64,000 nucleotides of DNA from OFTM10 sp964196195 (GCA_964196195.1 CAXMSE010000018.1:1-64000), one strand, 5' to 3'; shown: positions 32,536 through 41,968, counted from the first letter of the stretch. The notes: generated by a model from the sequence alone, not told the origin. A program made the numbers and translations.

Positions 32536-34961
32536 GTCGGGTTTGTTCCACTCATTCGGACCGCCAACTCGGTTCGCGATCGTAGACCCAGTTTGCGGTA
32601 GGTGTTCTGGAGATGAAAGTCGACCGTCTTCACACTGATATAGAGCTCGGCTGCAGCCTCCTTGTTGGTGCGACCCGTCGCCACCGAGGCAGCTACCCGC
32701 AATTCCGCGGGTGACAGAACCTGCGCCACCTCATCGTGGGGGGAGCCAACCGCGCCGTTACCTTCGGATGCACCCGCGGACGCGGGCGGCCCGAGGAGGT
32801 AGCAGGCGCCCAGTGGCCGCAGATGAGCGCGAGCGCTGGCCTCGACCGCAGCCGACTCATCCTCTCTGCCATCAAGTCGAAGCCACTCACTCTCGGCAAC
32901 GAGGGCCCCCGCAACCTCCATCGGCAGACCGGAATCGGCGGCCAGTTGTCGAGCTTCACCGATCTCATCGCGAGCACCAAGCAGACCATCGGCGCACTTC
33001 CGACGAATTCTCGGTACGAGTTCGTCTCGGGTCTCGAGTCGAAGACACCAAGCCCGAGCCGCAGCGTGATCATCGGTTCGCAACAGCGCCAGTACAAGAT
33101 CGGCCACCGCGCGGTGCATTTCTGGTGAGGGAATCCGTTCCAAGGCCACGACAGCGTCCTCATAGTCGCCCCGAGCCATCGCCATACGGCCGATCGTGTG
33201 GTCGAGACCGGCCAGGTGCGCCACCAGTGAACGCTCCTGGAGCACGGGCCTCGCCCAGTCGGCAAGCCGCGCCGCGCCATCGAGATCACCCGTTAGGGCG
33301 AGCACATCGGCGCGAGCCGCGGCGACGGCCGCGGCCACTGCCGACCGCTGGTCATCGAGGGCGGCCAAGCGGGCGGCGGTCAGTGACTCGGCTGCCGCGG
33401 TATGGCCCGCCGCGAGCAGCGCACGTACGCGGAGGATCACAAACTCACAAGGATCCCACTGCACCGACCTCGAGTCGGCCTCGATCAAGCGACTGTTGCG
33501 ACCTTCCAGAAGATCTCTCTGGGCGCCGTCGATGGCCGAGGCGGCGTCGGTGAGTTCGCGGTCGGGATCTGCGACGAGGGGATGACCGAATTTGCTGGCG
33601 TCTCTCGCCCAGCGCATCATCGCCTGGCGGGCGGCGGCCAACTCAGCCGCACTCGCCTCTCCCGGTCCGGCACCGTCGAGGTAGTGGAGCGCTTCATCGA
33701 CATAGCCCGCTTCGAATGCGATCTTCGCGGCCTGACGACGCCGCCGACGTGCATCCACGGACCGCTCGGACAACTCAGCGGCTCTCACCAGAGCTTGGCC
33801 ACCAGAAACGGGGTCAGAACGCCGCCTCGCGTCGCTCGCGACCAACTCCAGCGACTCCGCCAAGTTGTCATCCGGTCCCTCGCTGGCCGCCGCGAATTGC
33901 CACACCCGACTGGCTGCCTGAGACGGCGCCACGAGCACCTCGCCAAGGGCGCGATGGGCTGCTCGGCGGCTGGCCTCGCCAACCTGACGATACGCATACC
34001 CCTGTAGCAGGGGATGCACGAGACGCACATGCGGCCCATCGAAGACGACCAGGCCCGCCCGGGCCACGAGCCTGAGCCCATCTGGGGGTTCGCCCAATCG
34101 CTCCAAGGCCGATTCGATGGTGGCCTTGTCGCCGTCGGTCTCCGCAGCCACGACCACCAGGGTCCGGCGGGCATGCTCACCCAGATCATTCACCGCCGAT
34201 TCGAACTGACGAACAAGGGCCTCGGGTGGTCTGGGCACCCGCGGCAGGGGCTCGAGACCCGCTCGCTGGTCGACGGTGAGCGACTCAGCCATTGCCAACG
34301 CCACCAGTGGATTACCAGAGGCGCGTCCACACACCTCCAGCAGCACCTCCTGGTCGACATCGATCCCGTCTCCGACAATCTCGGCGAGGTCGGCGACCGC
34401 CAGGGGTCCGATCGTGACGATGAGGTGGGCCAGATCGACGAACCGGGATGAGGCTGCGGAAGGCACCGTCATCACCGCCGCCACCGCATCCACATCGAGG
34501 CGACCGAGAACCAAACTCAGGGCTTCGGACGTGGCCGAGTCGAGGAGATGAAGATCATCGACCAATACCGCAACCGGCGAACATTCCGAGAGAGCATTGA
34601 CGATCCGAAACAGGCCGAGGCCGACATCCAGCGGATTCGTCTCGGGTGTCGCGAGGCTCAGAGCGGAGCGAACCGCAACCGCGTACGGGCCGGCGAGATC
34701 ATCGAGGTCATCTTCGAGTCCCGAAAGCAAGGTGAGCAGGCAGGAATACCCGACGCCGCGATCTGTGCGCCGACCCTGGGTGGAAAGAACCCGCATCGAC
34801 CGCTCATCAGCCAACTCCCGGCTCGCGCGAAGCAGGGTTGAACGGCCGCTGCCCAGATCACCCTCGATGAGCACCACTCGGGTGGAACCCTCCCCAGCCG
34901 CCGCCAGAGCACCATCGATCGCTCCACAATCGCGGCTGAGCCCGGTCGGTGCCATCTTCAT
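32532..34961 (-). CDS. Large ATP-binding LuxR-type (LAL/MalT-like) transcriptional regulator, 809 aa
   Basis: An N-terminal AAA/STAND-type ATPase has Walker A GDLGSGRST (34-42) and Walker B VAVLVDDLHLLD (~127-138). The middle ~500 residues are TPR-like helices. The C-terminal ~60 residues are a LuxR helix-turn-helix (LSPAELRVAASVATGRTNKE, then SVKTVDFHLQNTYRKLG). ATG 34961 has AGGTG upstream and lies 13 bp after the second Hsp70-like gene. Such regulators oligomerise on ATP and inducer and activate promoters. By position it is the best candidate activator of promoters A and B. From memory, the mycobacterial iniBAC activator IniR is also a regulator of about this size, which supports the analogy. 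Confidence 0.92.
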   Translation of the reverse strand: MKMAPTGLSRDCGAIDGALAAAGEGSTRVVLIEGDLGSGRSTLLRASRELADERSMRVLSTQGRRTDRGVGYSCLLTLLSGLEDDLDDLAGPYAVAVRSALSLATPETNPLDVGLGLFRIVNALSECSPVAVLVDDLHLLDSATSEALSLVLGRLDVDAVAAVMTVPSAASSRFVDLAHLIVTIGPLAVADLAEIVGDGIDVDQEVLLEVCGRASGNPLVALAMAESLTVDQRAGLEPLPRVPRPPEALVRQFESAVNDLGEHARRTLVVVAAETDGDKATIESALERLGEPPDGLRLVARAGLVVFDGPHVRLVHPLLQGYAYRQVGEASRRAAHRALGEVLVAPSQAASRVWQFAAASEGPDDNLAESLELVASDARRRSDPVSGGQALVRAAELSERSVDARRRRRQAAKIAFEAGYVDEALHYLDGAGPGEASAAELAAARQAMMRWARDASKFGHPLVADPDRELTDAASAIDGAQRDLLEGRNSRLIEADSRSVQWDPCEFVILRVRALLAAGHTAAAESLTAARLAALDDQRSAVAAAVAAARADVLALTGDLDGAARLADWARPVLQERSLVAHLAGLDHTIGRMAMARGDYEDAVVALERIPSPEMHRAVADLVLALLRTDDHAAARAWCLRLETRDELVPRIRRKCADGLLGARDEIGEARQLAADSGLPMEVAGALVAESEWLRLDGREDESAAVEASARAHLRPLGACYLLGPPASAGASEGNGAVGSPHDEVAQVLSPAELRVAASVATGRTNKEAAAELYISVKTVDFHLQNTYRKLGLRSRTELAVRMSGTNPT

Positions 34962-34974
34962 GGCCACACCTGTT

Positions 34975-36891
34975 CTAGCTGCCGACCACGTTCGGAGCGT
35001 CGGTCACGATCACCGCGACCGGCAGATCCACGCAATTGCCGGTCTGCCCCTCGTCGACGACATTGTGGTTCTCGTCGACCACCACGACACACATACGCGA
35101 GGCCCCGGGCCGAGCATCGCTCAGCTCGAAGCCATCGAAGATGAGCTCACCTCCACCGTCAGTAAGACCCCAAAGGAACCATTCTCCAGTGCCGTCACCG
35201 TTCACTCCCGCATTGATCGGGAGGGTGTCGTCGAAGAAGAAGTGCACGTGGTGGTCGCCGCTCACAAAGTCGGCGTCGCCGCCCAGAATCCGGGGCACGA
35301 AACCCGACGTCTCATAGGTGGCCTTGTAGAAACCGGCGACGACGGTGATTCTGCTGATCGATGCACAGTCGCCGCCCGGAGCGAGGAGAAACGAACAGGT
35401 CAGATTGCCAGTTGAAAAAGAACTAGCGGCGGTGGTAGTTGACGCCGTGGTCGTTGACGCCGTGGTCGTTGACGCAGTGGTCGTCGGCGCCGCAGTTGAA
35501 GTAGTCGAGGGCGCCGCGGTGGTAGTAGAAGACTCCGTTGCGTCCCCGTTGGTCTCATCATCGGCAAGGGCTTGATCGTCGCCGACATCGTCGACCTGAT
35601 CCTCGACAACATCGCCGGCCTGATCAGCGCCGCCACCATCGCCTGAGTCATCCCCACGGGTCAGGAAAAACGCGGCCAACGCCACCGCGACCACTACCAC
35701 CGCCCCACTGACAATCTTCAGGTTCAGCCCCTTGGAGCTGCTTCCAGATGGGGGCGCAGGGTCGGCAAGGTTCGACACAGGATCCGCTCGGTTTTCAACC
35801 GGGCCGGCGACGGCGGCCACCTCTCCGGCTTGCTCCACTGCCGCCAAACGAGCGGCTCCCAACGCCACAACATGCTTCGGATGAGCATCGACGGCTACCG
35901 GCCGGCCGAGCTCTTGGGAAACCATCTCTGCAACCAGCGGGATGCGCGACGAGCCACCCACCAAGAGAACCGACGTCAATTCATCAGGCCTGACCCCTGC
36001 TGAATGCACCGTGCGTCTCAGTGCATCGATGGTTTCGCGCAATACGGGCCGGACCATGTCCTCGAATTCGGCGCGGGTAATTCTCACCGTCGTCTGTATC
36101 GACGGCAACATCACACGCACGTTCGCGTCGACATCGTCGGACAGGGCCTCCTTGGCCGCGATGCACTCCTCGCGGATCGTGGCAAGAGCCGCACCCACTG
36201 CCGGGTCGGCCTGATCCAGGTCCTCCAGATCTGTACCCACCGCACGACGAACGTGTTGGAACACTGCCGCGTCGAAATCGATGCCACCGAGGCGCTCGAT
36301 CCCGGAAGGATCTCCCAGAATCTCGAAACCTTCAGAGGTCCGCCGAAGTACCGCCGCGTCGAAAGTGCCGCCGCCGAGGTCGTACACGGCCACTGTCTGA
36401 CCGGGCTGGATCCGCTCTACCGCCGCATAGTGGATAGCGGCGGCCTCGGGCTCGGTGATCAGAGTCGCCTCGGGGAATCCCACGGTCGCTGCCGCCTGAC
36501 GAAGCAGTTCGACCTTGAACGGGCCCCAGTTGGCGGGGTGAGAAATCGCGACGCTGGCTGGCGAACTGCCCTGGCGTTCGCTCACCCGCGACAAGACATC
36601 TTGAATCACAACCGCCATCAGGCGTTCTGCCGAATACGGCGAATGACCCAACATTATGGGTACATCGTCTCCCAACCGTCGCTTGAACTCCCGGGCATAA
36701 CGAGTGGGATCCTCGATCCCACGACGCGCCGCCGCCTCTCCTGTGAGGAGTGTCTCGTCATCGCGTAGAAACACCACTGACGGCATGACAGCTGCATGGT
36801 TGGAAAGGGTGACCACCTCGACCCGGCCATCGACATTTGTCGCGGCCGCGGTGTAAGTGGTGCCTAGATCGACTCCAACTGCGTATCCCAC
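34975..36891 (-). CDS. Hsp70-like ATPase with membrane helix and extracytoplasmic cysteine domain (638 aa)
   Basis: Residues 1-350 are an Hsp70-type ATPase domain (VDLGTTYTAAAT; YDLGGGTFDAAVL ~170; LLVGGSSRIPLV ~309). A clear membrane helix follows at 391-411 (KIVSGAVVVVAVALAAFFL), then an acidic stretch and a Thr/Ser linker with TTTAS repeats. The outer domain (495-638) has four cysteines (C499, C509, C601, C620). The ATPase would face the cytosol and the small domain the outside, so it could carry a signal across the membrane. Start is GTG 36891 with GGAG four to five bases upstream. It heads operon III together with the LuxR-type regulator, which suggests a sensor role. Confidence 0.88.
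   Translation of the reverse strand: MGYAVGVDLGTTYTAAATNVDGRVEVVTLSNHAAVMPSVVFLRDDETLLTGEAAARRGIEDPTRYAREFKRRLGDDVPIMLGHSPYSAERLMAVVIQDVLSRVSERQGSSPASVAISHPANWGPFKVELLRQAAATVGFPEATLITEPEAAAIHYAAVERIQPGQTVAVYDLGGGTFDAAVLRRTSEGFEILGDPSGIERLGGIDFDAAVFQHVRRAVGTDLEDLDQADPAVGAALATIREECIAAKEALSDDVDANVRVMLPSIQTTVRITRAEFEDMVRPVLRETIDALRRTVHSAGVRPDELTSVLLVGGSSRIPLVAEMVSQELGRPVAVDAHPKHVVALGAARLAAVEQAGEVAAVAGPVENRADPVSNLADPAPPSGSSSKGLNLKIVSGAVVVVAVALAAFFLTRGDDSGDGGGADQAGDVVEDQVDDVGDDQALADDETNGDATESSTTTAAPSTTSTAAPTTTASTTTASTTTASTTTAASSFSTGNLTCSFLLAPGGDCASISRITVVAGFYKATYETSGFVPRILGGDADFVSGDHHVHFFFDDTLPINAGVNGDGTGEWFLWGLTDGGGELIFDGFELSDARPGASRMCVVVVDENHNVVDEGQTGNCVDLPVAVIVTDAPNVVGS
35426..35485 (-). repeat. 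15-bp tandem repeat encoding a TTTAS linker
   Basis: Two identical copies GACGCCGTGGTCGTT (plus strand, 35441-35470) are flanked by one diverged copy on each side. They encode repeated TTTAS in the outside linker of the second Hsp70-like protein. The repeat is in frame, so slippage would change linker length without breaking the gene. Confidence 0.85.
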
Positions 36892-37009
36892 GATTCTCCG
36901 TCTCGGTTCCTGACGCGTAAATACCGTGCCGTCGGCGGACACTCTAGAGGTCATGGGCACACACGGCGAACGCCAGCCCCCTCCCCGTGTCGAACCTCAG
37001 GTGGACATT

Positions 37010-37747
37010 TCAGCCGAACAGGCCGAGTAGCTTCGCCGCCAGCCCGATCGAGGCCAACACCATCACCGCTCGTATGAGACGGTCGCCGCCCCTAACGGTG
37101 GCGTGAGCACCGAGCCAACCACCGACGGTGAATCCGCCCGCCAGCACCAGCGCCGGCAACCAGTCGACCTTCCCCTGCACGATGAACACCGGCAGGGCCA
37201 CCGTGGTGACAGCCACGTTCACCAGGACCTTCACGTGGTTTGCGGTGACCAGATCAAGACCGGCGCGGGTGAGCGCGGCGAGCAATACCAACCCCACCCC
37301 CGCCTGTACCGCACCGGCGTAGATCCCGATTCCGAAGAACACGATCGCCACGACTGGAGGGCTCCACCGGTCTCCGTCGGTTCGAAACTTGGGCTTGCGG
37401 ATCGACAACAGGATCAGGGGGATCATTATGAGGCCGAACACCGTTTCGAAGGCCTCGTCGGTGAGGCGGCTGATACCGACCGACCCCACCAGAGAGCCGA
37501 GCAGAACCGGCCCAAAGATCGGCACCGCGTGGCTGAGGCCCTTTACGCCAAGTCGGTGAAACGACGCAGCCGCCGCGACGGTGGAGGTGAGAATGCCAAC
37601 CCTGTTCGACCCATTGGCGCTGTTTCCGGGCACTCCGGCGAGCACGAGCAAGGGCACGGTGAGCGTGGAACCGCCGCCCGCGACCGAGTTGATCACGCCC
37701 GCGAAAACACCACCGGCGACCAAAAGCAGGGCTTCCCACCACTCCAT
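37010..37747 (-). CDS. TauE/SafE-family membrane permease
   Basis: A 245-aa protein with about seven to eight membrane helices. The family signature INSVAGGGSTLTVPLL occurs in the first helices, and the second half repeats the theme (GIYAGAVQAGVGLVLL). Members export or import small organosulfur or oxyanion compounds such as sulfite and sulfoacetate; the substrate here is unknown. ATG 37747 (MEWWEALLL) gives the normal family length, and the open frame upstream overlaps the divergent gene's leader. It has no functional neighbour in the region. Confidence 0.9.
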   Translation of the reverse strand: MEWWEALLLVAGGVFAGVINSVAGGGSTLTVPLLVLAGVPGNSANGSNRVGILTSTVAAAASFHRLGVKGLSHAVPIFGPVLLGSLVGSVGISRLTDEAFETVFGLIMIPLILLSIRKPKFRTDGDRWSPPVVAIVFFGIGIYAGAVQAGVGLVLLAALTRAGLDLVTANHVKVLVNVAVTTVALPVFIVQGKVDWLPALVLAGGFTVGGWLGAHATVRGGDRLIRAVMVLASIGLAAKLLGLFG

Positions 37748-37808
37748 GGCGGCGACCGTAGCCTGCCGCGACAGGCGCAGCGCCCGCCGATCGTCCATAA
37801 TCCTCGCC

Positions 37809-39053
37809 GTGCCTCGACTTCGCAGCCTCGATTCGCGCCCCAAACTCATCGTCTTGATATTGACCGTCGGTGCCGTGCTCGCTGCAACGGTGGGCGCGGT
37901 TGTACTCAGTCGTGAAGACGGACCCCTTCCCCCCTGCGATTTGCCGTCGGAATCGGAGTTGGAGTCCACCGTCGAGGCGGCTACCGCCTGGTTGGAACGA
38001 TCGCTTCAGAGCGACGGGACCTACTGGTACGAGTACGACCGTGCCACCGATGAGTTCGCTCCCGGCTATCACGACGTGCGCCATAGTGGAGTGACGATGT
38101 CGCTCTATCAGGTAGCCGCGGGGGGCAACCTCGAAGCCGCGTCCATCGCCGACCAGGGTCGGGAATACATCGACGCCAATCTCGTGACCGACGGCGATCT
38201 CGTGGCTTTCGGCCAGCCTCACCTCGAACTCCACCTCGGCTCCACCGCGCTCACGATCGCCGGCCTCGTGCATCGGCGTATCGCCACCGGCGACAACGGC
38301 GACGACGAGCTCCTGCGGGCCATGGGGCGATGGATGCAGCTGGCCCTGCGCGACGATGGCGGGATGTGGTTCGGGGCGCGCTACCAGAGCGACGCCAGCG
38401 GTGGCTTCTTCGAGCCGACAGTGGGCAAAACATCCACCTTCTACACCGGTGAGGCATTCTGGGCATTCGGCCTGCTCGCCAACCAGTTCCCGGATGAAGG
38501 TTGGGATGATTCGGCTCGTTCGGTCGCCAGCTACATCGCCACCCAGCGAGACATCGAGGAAGAGATCGACGACCCGCCGCTGGCCGATCAGTGGTCGGCC
38601 TACGGATTCGCCGAGATCGGTGGGTGGGGCGATCTGGAGGCCGACGAGCTCGCCTACGTGCGATCACTTATCGACCAGTACGGGGGCCGCCTCGAGCGAG
38701 AAATCCGTCGCGAAGCCAAGCGAGTGGGCGATGGCACCAATGAACCGGATGAATCGAAACGCCAGGCCCGCGGCGCAGCGTTCGGCACCACCGTCGAGGC
38801 GCTTGCTTCCCTTTGGCGACTGAGCGCCGTCGACCCTGGCCTCGCTGATCTGAACGGTGATGTGCGCGACGACCTCGTGTGCGGAGCCGCGATCCTCGCG
38901 GCCCGCCAGTACGACCCCGCCAGAGCGGCCGCGTGGCCCCAGCCCGACGTTGTAGAGGGCGCCTGGTTCCTCGACGATGTCACGCGTATGGACGACCAGC
39001 AACACGCCATGTCGGGCGTCCTGTTGGCCATCGAGGCACTCAGCGCCCGTTGA
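37809..39053 (+). CDS. Membrane-anchored alpha/alpha-barrel-like protein, 414 aa
   Basis: One N-terminal membrane helix (residues ~12-34, LIVLILTVGAVLAATVGAVVL) anchors a large outside domain. That domain has repeated helix pairs with aromatic and acidic motifs such as GTYWYEYDRATDEF, GKTSTFYTGEAFWAFGLLAN and ADQWSAYGFAEIGGW. This resembles alpha/alpha toroid enzymes (glycosidase, lyase or terpene-cyclase-like), but no catalytic set is certain. GTG 37809 is preferred: CATAAT lies about 7-12 bases before it, fitting a leaderless transcript. The longer frame upstream runs through the divergent permease gene. The function is unknown. Confidence 0.78.
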   Translation: MPRLRSLDSRPKLIVLILTVGAVLAATVGAVVLSREDGPLPPCDLPSESELESTVEAATAWLERSLQSDGTYWYEYDRATDEFAPGYHDVRHSGVTMSLYQVAAGGNLEAASIADQGREYIDANLVTDGDLVAFGQPHLELHLGSTALTIAGLVHRRIATGDNGDDELLRAMGRWMQLALRDDGGMWFGARYQSDASGGFFEPTVGKTSTFYTGEAFWAFGLLANQFPDEGWDDSARSVASYIATQRDIEEEIDDPPLADQWSAYGFAEIGGWGDLEADELAYVRSLIDQYGGRLEREIRREAKRVGDGTNEPDESKRQARGAAFGTTVEALASLWRLSAVDPGLADLNGDVRDDLVCGAAILAARQYDPARAAAWPQPDVVEGAWFLDDVTRMDDQQHAMSGVLLAIEALSAR

Positions 39054-39133
39054 GCCGGTTGGGGATACCGCCGCCGGGCCTGACTACAGTCCGCACAGGT
39101 TCAGTCCTCTGCCACCGAAACCCGAGGTGCCCC

Positions 39134-40288
39134 ATGGATGCAGCCACCATGAACCGCTGGCCCGCGATCAGCGATCTAGAGGCGCGCGCTCAAAGGCGCC
39201 TCCCATCGTTTGCCTGGGACTATCTCGACAGCGGCACAGGAGCCGAACAGGCGCTTGATCGCAACCTCGACGCTCTCGCCCAAGTCACCTTCCTGCCCCA
39301 GCTGCTGAAGGGGCTGATGGAGCCGATCACCAAGACCTCCCTGTTCGGAGTCGACTACGCCGCCCCGATCGGCATCGCCCCGATCGGGCTCACCGGTCTC
39401 ATTTGGCCCGGAGCCGATGGTGCGCTGGCCCGAGCGGCGGCAAGTCGCAGAATCCCATACGTACTGAGCACAGTCGCCAACGAAAAGCCCGAGATCGCCG
39501 GACCGGAGGCAGACGGAATGGGCTGGTTTCAGCTCTACCCGCCGCGAGACGAAGAAACCCGCCGCGACCTGATCGATCGAGCCCAGAAATCCGGATTCAC
39601 CGCCCTGGTGGTCACCGCCGACGTACCGACCACCAGCCGGCGCGAGCGTCAGCGCAAGGCCCGCATCAGCGTTCCCCCTTCCATCGGTCCTCGCCTGATC
39701 TTCGAGGTGGCGCGTCGGCCGGCGTGGGCCAGGGCTCTTGCGCGCGAGGGGCTCCCCCGCTTCCGTTGTCTCGAGAAATATGTCGACGCGGCCTCTATGA
39801 GACATATGGGGGCCTTCGTCGGCGACAAGCTCGGCGGCACCCTGTCATGGGAATACCTAGCGGCAGTTCGCGACCAGTGGGAGGGGCCACTGATCGTGAA
39901 GGGGATCCTCGACATCGACGACGCCCAGCGTTGCGTCGACAACGGCGCCGACGCCGTTCAGGTCTCCAACCACGGGGGGCGCCAACTCGACGGAGCGGTC
40001 GGGGCGATCGATGCCCTCGCCCCGATCGTCGACCGGGTCGGGGCTCAGGTCCCGGTCCTTTTCGACAGTGGCATCCGCGACGGCCTCGACGTGGCTCGCG
40101 CCATCGCTCACGGAGCAAGCTTCGTCTTCTGCGGCCGGGCCTTCATGTTCGGCGTGGCTGCTCTCGGCGAGCCGGGACCCGGCCACGCCTACGACATCCT
40201 TCACGAGGGCCTGCTCAATGTTATGCATCAGACGGGGTGCAAGTCGCTCGACCAACTGGCGGATCGGCTGACGACGAAGCCCACCTGA
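39134..40288 (+). CDS. FMN-dependent alpha-hydroxyacid oxidase/dehydrogenase
   Basis: A 384-aa (S)-2-hydroxyacid oxidase-family enzyme (lactate, glycolate or mandelate type). It shows the opening segment DLEARAQRRLPSFAWDYLDSG, the PIGIAPIGLTGL flavin region, LIVKGI with the conserved lysine, and the active-site motif VSNHGGRQLDG containing the catalytic His and Arg. The FMN-phosphate motif DSGIRDGLDVARAIAHGA follows. It oxidises a 2-hydroxyacid to the 2-oxoacid; the exact substrate is not evident. ATG 39134 with GAGGTG upstream is the start. It is convergent with the GMC oxidoreductase gene. Confidence 0.92.
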   Translation: MDAATMNRWPAISDLEARAQRRLPSFAWDYLDSGTGAEQALDRNLDALAQVTFLPQLLKGLMEPITKTSLFGVDYAAPIGIAPIGLTGLIWPGADGALARAAASRRIPYVLSTVANEKPEIAGPEADGMGWFQLYPPRDEETRRDLIDRAQKSGFTALVVTADVPTTSRRERQRKARISVPPSIGPRLIFEVARRPAWARALAREGLPRFRCLEKYVDAASMRHMGAFVGDKLGGTLSWEYLAAVRDQWEGPLIVKGILDIDDAQRCVDNGADAVQVSNHGGRQLDGAVGAIDALAPIVDRVGAQVPVLFDSGIRDGLDVARAIAHGASFVFCGRAFMFGVAALGEPGPGHAYDILHEGLLNVMHQTGCKSLDQLADRLTTKPT

Positions 40289-40304
40289 GCTGAGGCCTCA
40301 GCTC
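40287..40304. terminator. Perfect 18-bp palindrome between convergent genes
   Basis: GAGCTGAGGCCTCAGCTC spans the two convergent stops (40286-40288 and 40298-40300). As RNA on either strand it could fold into a short hairpin. It is a plausible bidirectional terminator, although no T run follows on either side. Confidence 0.35.
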
Positions 40305-41968
40305 CGGCGAAAGACCTCGACGTGCACAGCCGCGAGCGGTGCGTTGCCCAGGATCAGGTCGGCGGCCTTCTCCGCGATCATCATCGTCGGGGCGTAGATA
40401 TTGCCATTGCTCACCACGGGCATCACCGACGCATCGACCACCCTCAGACCCTCCAGCCCATGAACCCTCATCGTGGTCGGATCCACCACCGCCATCTCGT
40501 CGTCGGCCGCACCCATCTTGCAGGTGCATGACGGATGGAGGGCCGTCTCGGAGTCCTTGGCCACCCAGTCCATGATCTCCTGGTCGGTCTCCACCGACGG
40601 ACCCGGCGACACCTCACCCCCGTTGTAGGGCTCGAATGCCGGCTGGTTGAGGACGCGCCGGGCCACCCTCACCGCCTCGATCCACTCGCGCCGGTCCTGT
40701 TCGGTGGACAGGTAATTGAACCGCACCGCGGGCTTCACCGACGGCTCGGCCGACTTGATCTTCACAGTGCCCTTGGCATCGGAGTACATCGGTCCCACGT
40801 GCACCTGATAGCCGTGCCCACCCTCGGGCGCCGATCCGTCGTAGCGCACCGCGATCGGCAGGAAGTGAAACATGAGGTTTGGGTAGGCCTCGTCTTCGTT
40901 GCTGCGCACGAAAGCACCGGCTTCGAAATGGTTGGTGGCGGCCGGACCCTTCCTGAACAACCACGCCAACCCGATGAAGGGGCGCTTCCAGAAGGCAAGA
41001 TAGGGCTGCATCGACACCGGCTGCTTGCACTTGTACTGGATGTAGACCTCAAGATGGTCCTGCATGTTCTCGCCCACGCCGGGCAGGTGATGCACAGGCT
41101 CGACCCCCACCGAACGCAGATGTTCTTCGTCGCCGATTCCGGAGAGTTGGAGGAGTTGTGGCGAGTTGAAGGCTCCGCCACAGGAAATGATCTCTTTCCC
41201 GCTCGCGACATGGGTGCGCCGACCCTTGCGGTATTCGACACCCACCGCCCGCTTACCGTCGAAGACAACCCGGTTGGCATGCGCCCGCGTCTTCACTGTG
41301 AGGTTGGCCCTCTTCTTCACCGGGTGCAGATAGGCGCGGGCGGCACTGATCCTGCGGGCGCGATGCACGTTTTTGTCGAAAGCCGCGAACCCTTCCTGGC
41401 GATAGCCGTTTACATCATCGGTGCGCTCATAACCCGCCTCCGGGCCAGCCGCGAGCCAGGCCGCAAACAGGGGACTCGAGGCGGGGCCCCGCTCCATCAC
41501 GAGAGGGCCATCCACGCCGCGCCAGTCGTCGCCGGCGGGCCCCGCACCGAGGCAGGTCTCCATCCGCTTGAAGTAGGGCAGACAATCGGCGTAACTCCAG
41601 TGCTCCATGCCCCGGAGGCTCGCCCACTTGTCGTAGTCCATCGGATTGCCCCGCTGGAAGATCATCCCGTTGATACTCGACGAGCCACCGAGCACCTTGC
41701 CGCGGGCGTGGGAGACCCGCCGTCCGCCCATGTGGGGTTCGGGCTCGCTCTCGTACTTCCAGTCGTAGAACCGATTCCCGATCGCGAACATCAGGGCCGC
41801 CGGCATGTGGATGAAAACGTCCCACTTGTAGTCGGGACGACCGGCCTCAAGCACGAGCACCTCGTTGTCGGGGTCGGCGCTGAGTCGGTTGGCCAGGGCA
41901 CAACCGGCCGAGCCACCCCCCACGATGATGTAGTCGTAGCTGTCGGGCGGTGTCGTGCTGGCAGTCAT
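40298..41968 (-). CDS. GMC-family FAD oxidoreductase (choline dehydrogenase-like)
   Basis: A 556-aa protein. The FAD-binding N-terminus is IIVGGGSAGCALANRLS. The GMC signature region is RGKVLGGSSSINGMIFQRG, and a second flavin motif is GAFNSPQLLQLSGIG. The catalytic His lies in LHPSCTCKMG, and the C-terminal segment is DASVMPVVSNGNIYAPTMMIAEKAADLI. It most resembles BetA, which oxidises choline to betaine aldehyde, but alkyl or terpene alcohol substrates are also common in the family. No betaine-aldehyde dehydrogenase is nearby. ATG 41968 gives the family start; the long open frame upstream overlaps the hotdog-fold gene and is rejected. Confidence 0.92.
   Translation of the reverse strand: MTASTTPPDSYDYIIVGGGSAGCALANRLSADPDNEVLVLEAGRPDYKWDVFIHMPAALMFAIGNRFYDWKYESEPEPHMGGRRVSHARGKVLGGSSSINGMIFQRGNPMDYDKWASLRGMEHWSYADCLPYFKRMETCLGAGPAGDDWRGVDGPLVMERGPASSPLFAAWLAAGPEAGYERTDDVNGYRQEGFAAFDKNVHRARRISAARAYLHPVKKRANLTVKTRAHANRVVFDGKRAVGVEYRKGRRTHVASGKEIISCGGAFNSPQLLQLSGIGDEEHLRSVGVEPVHHLPGVGENMQDHLEVYIQYKCKQPVSMQPYLAFWKRPFIGLAWLFRKGPAATNHFEAGAFVRSNEDEAYPNLMFHFLPIAVRYDGSAPEGGHGYQVHVGPMYSDAKGTVKIKSAEPSVKPAVRFNYLSTEQDRREWIEAVRVARRVLNQPAFEPYNGGEVSPGPSVETDQEIMDWVAKDSETALHPSCTCKMGAADDEMAVVDPTTMRVHGLEGLRVVDASVMPVVSNGNIYAPTMMIAEKAADLILGNAPLAAVHVEVFRRS

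Noticed and set aside
18582..36891. Prophage, gas-vesicle or encapsulated defence island
   Set aside because: No integrase, phage structural gene, nuclease, gas-vesicle protein or attachment repeat is seen; codon use and GC match the flanks.
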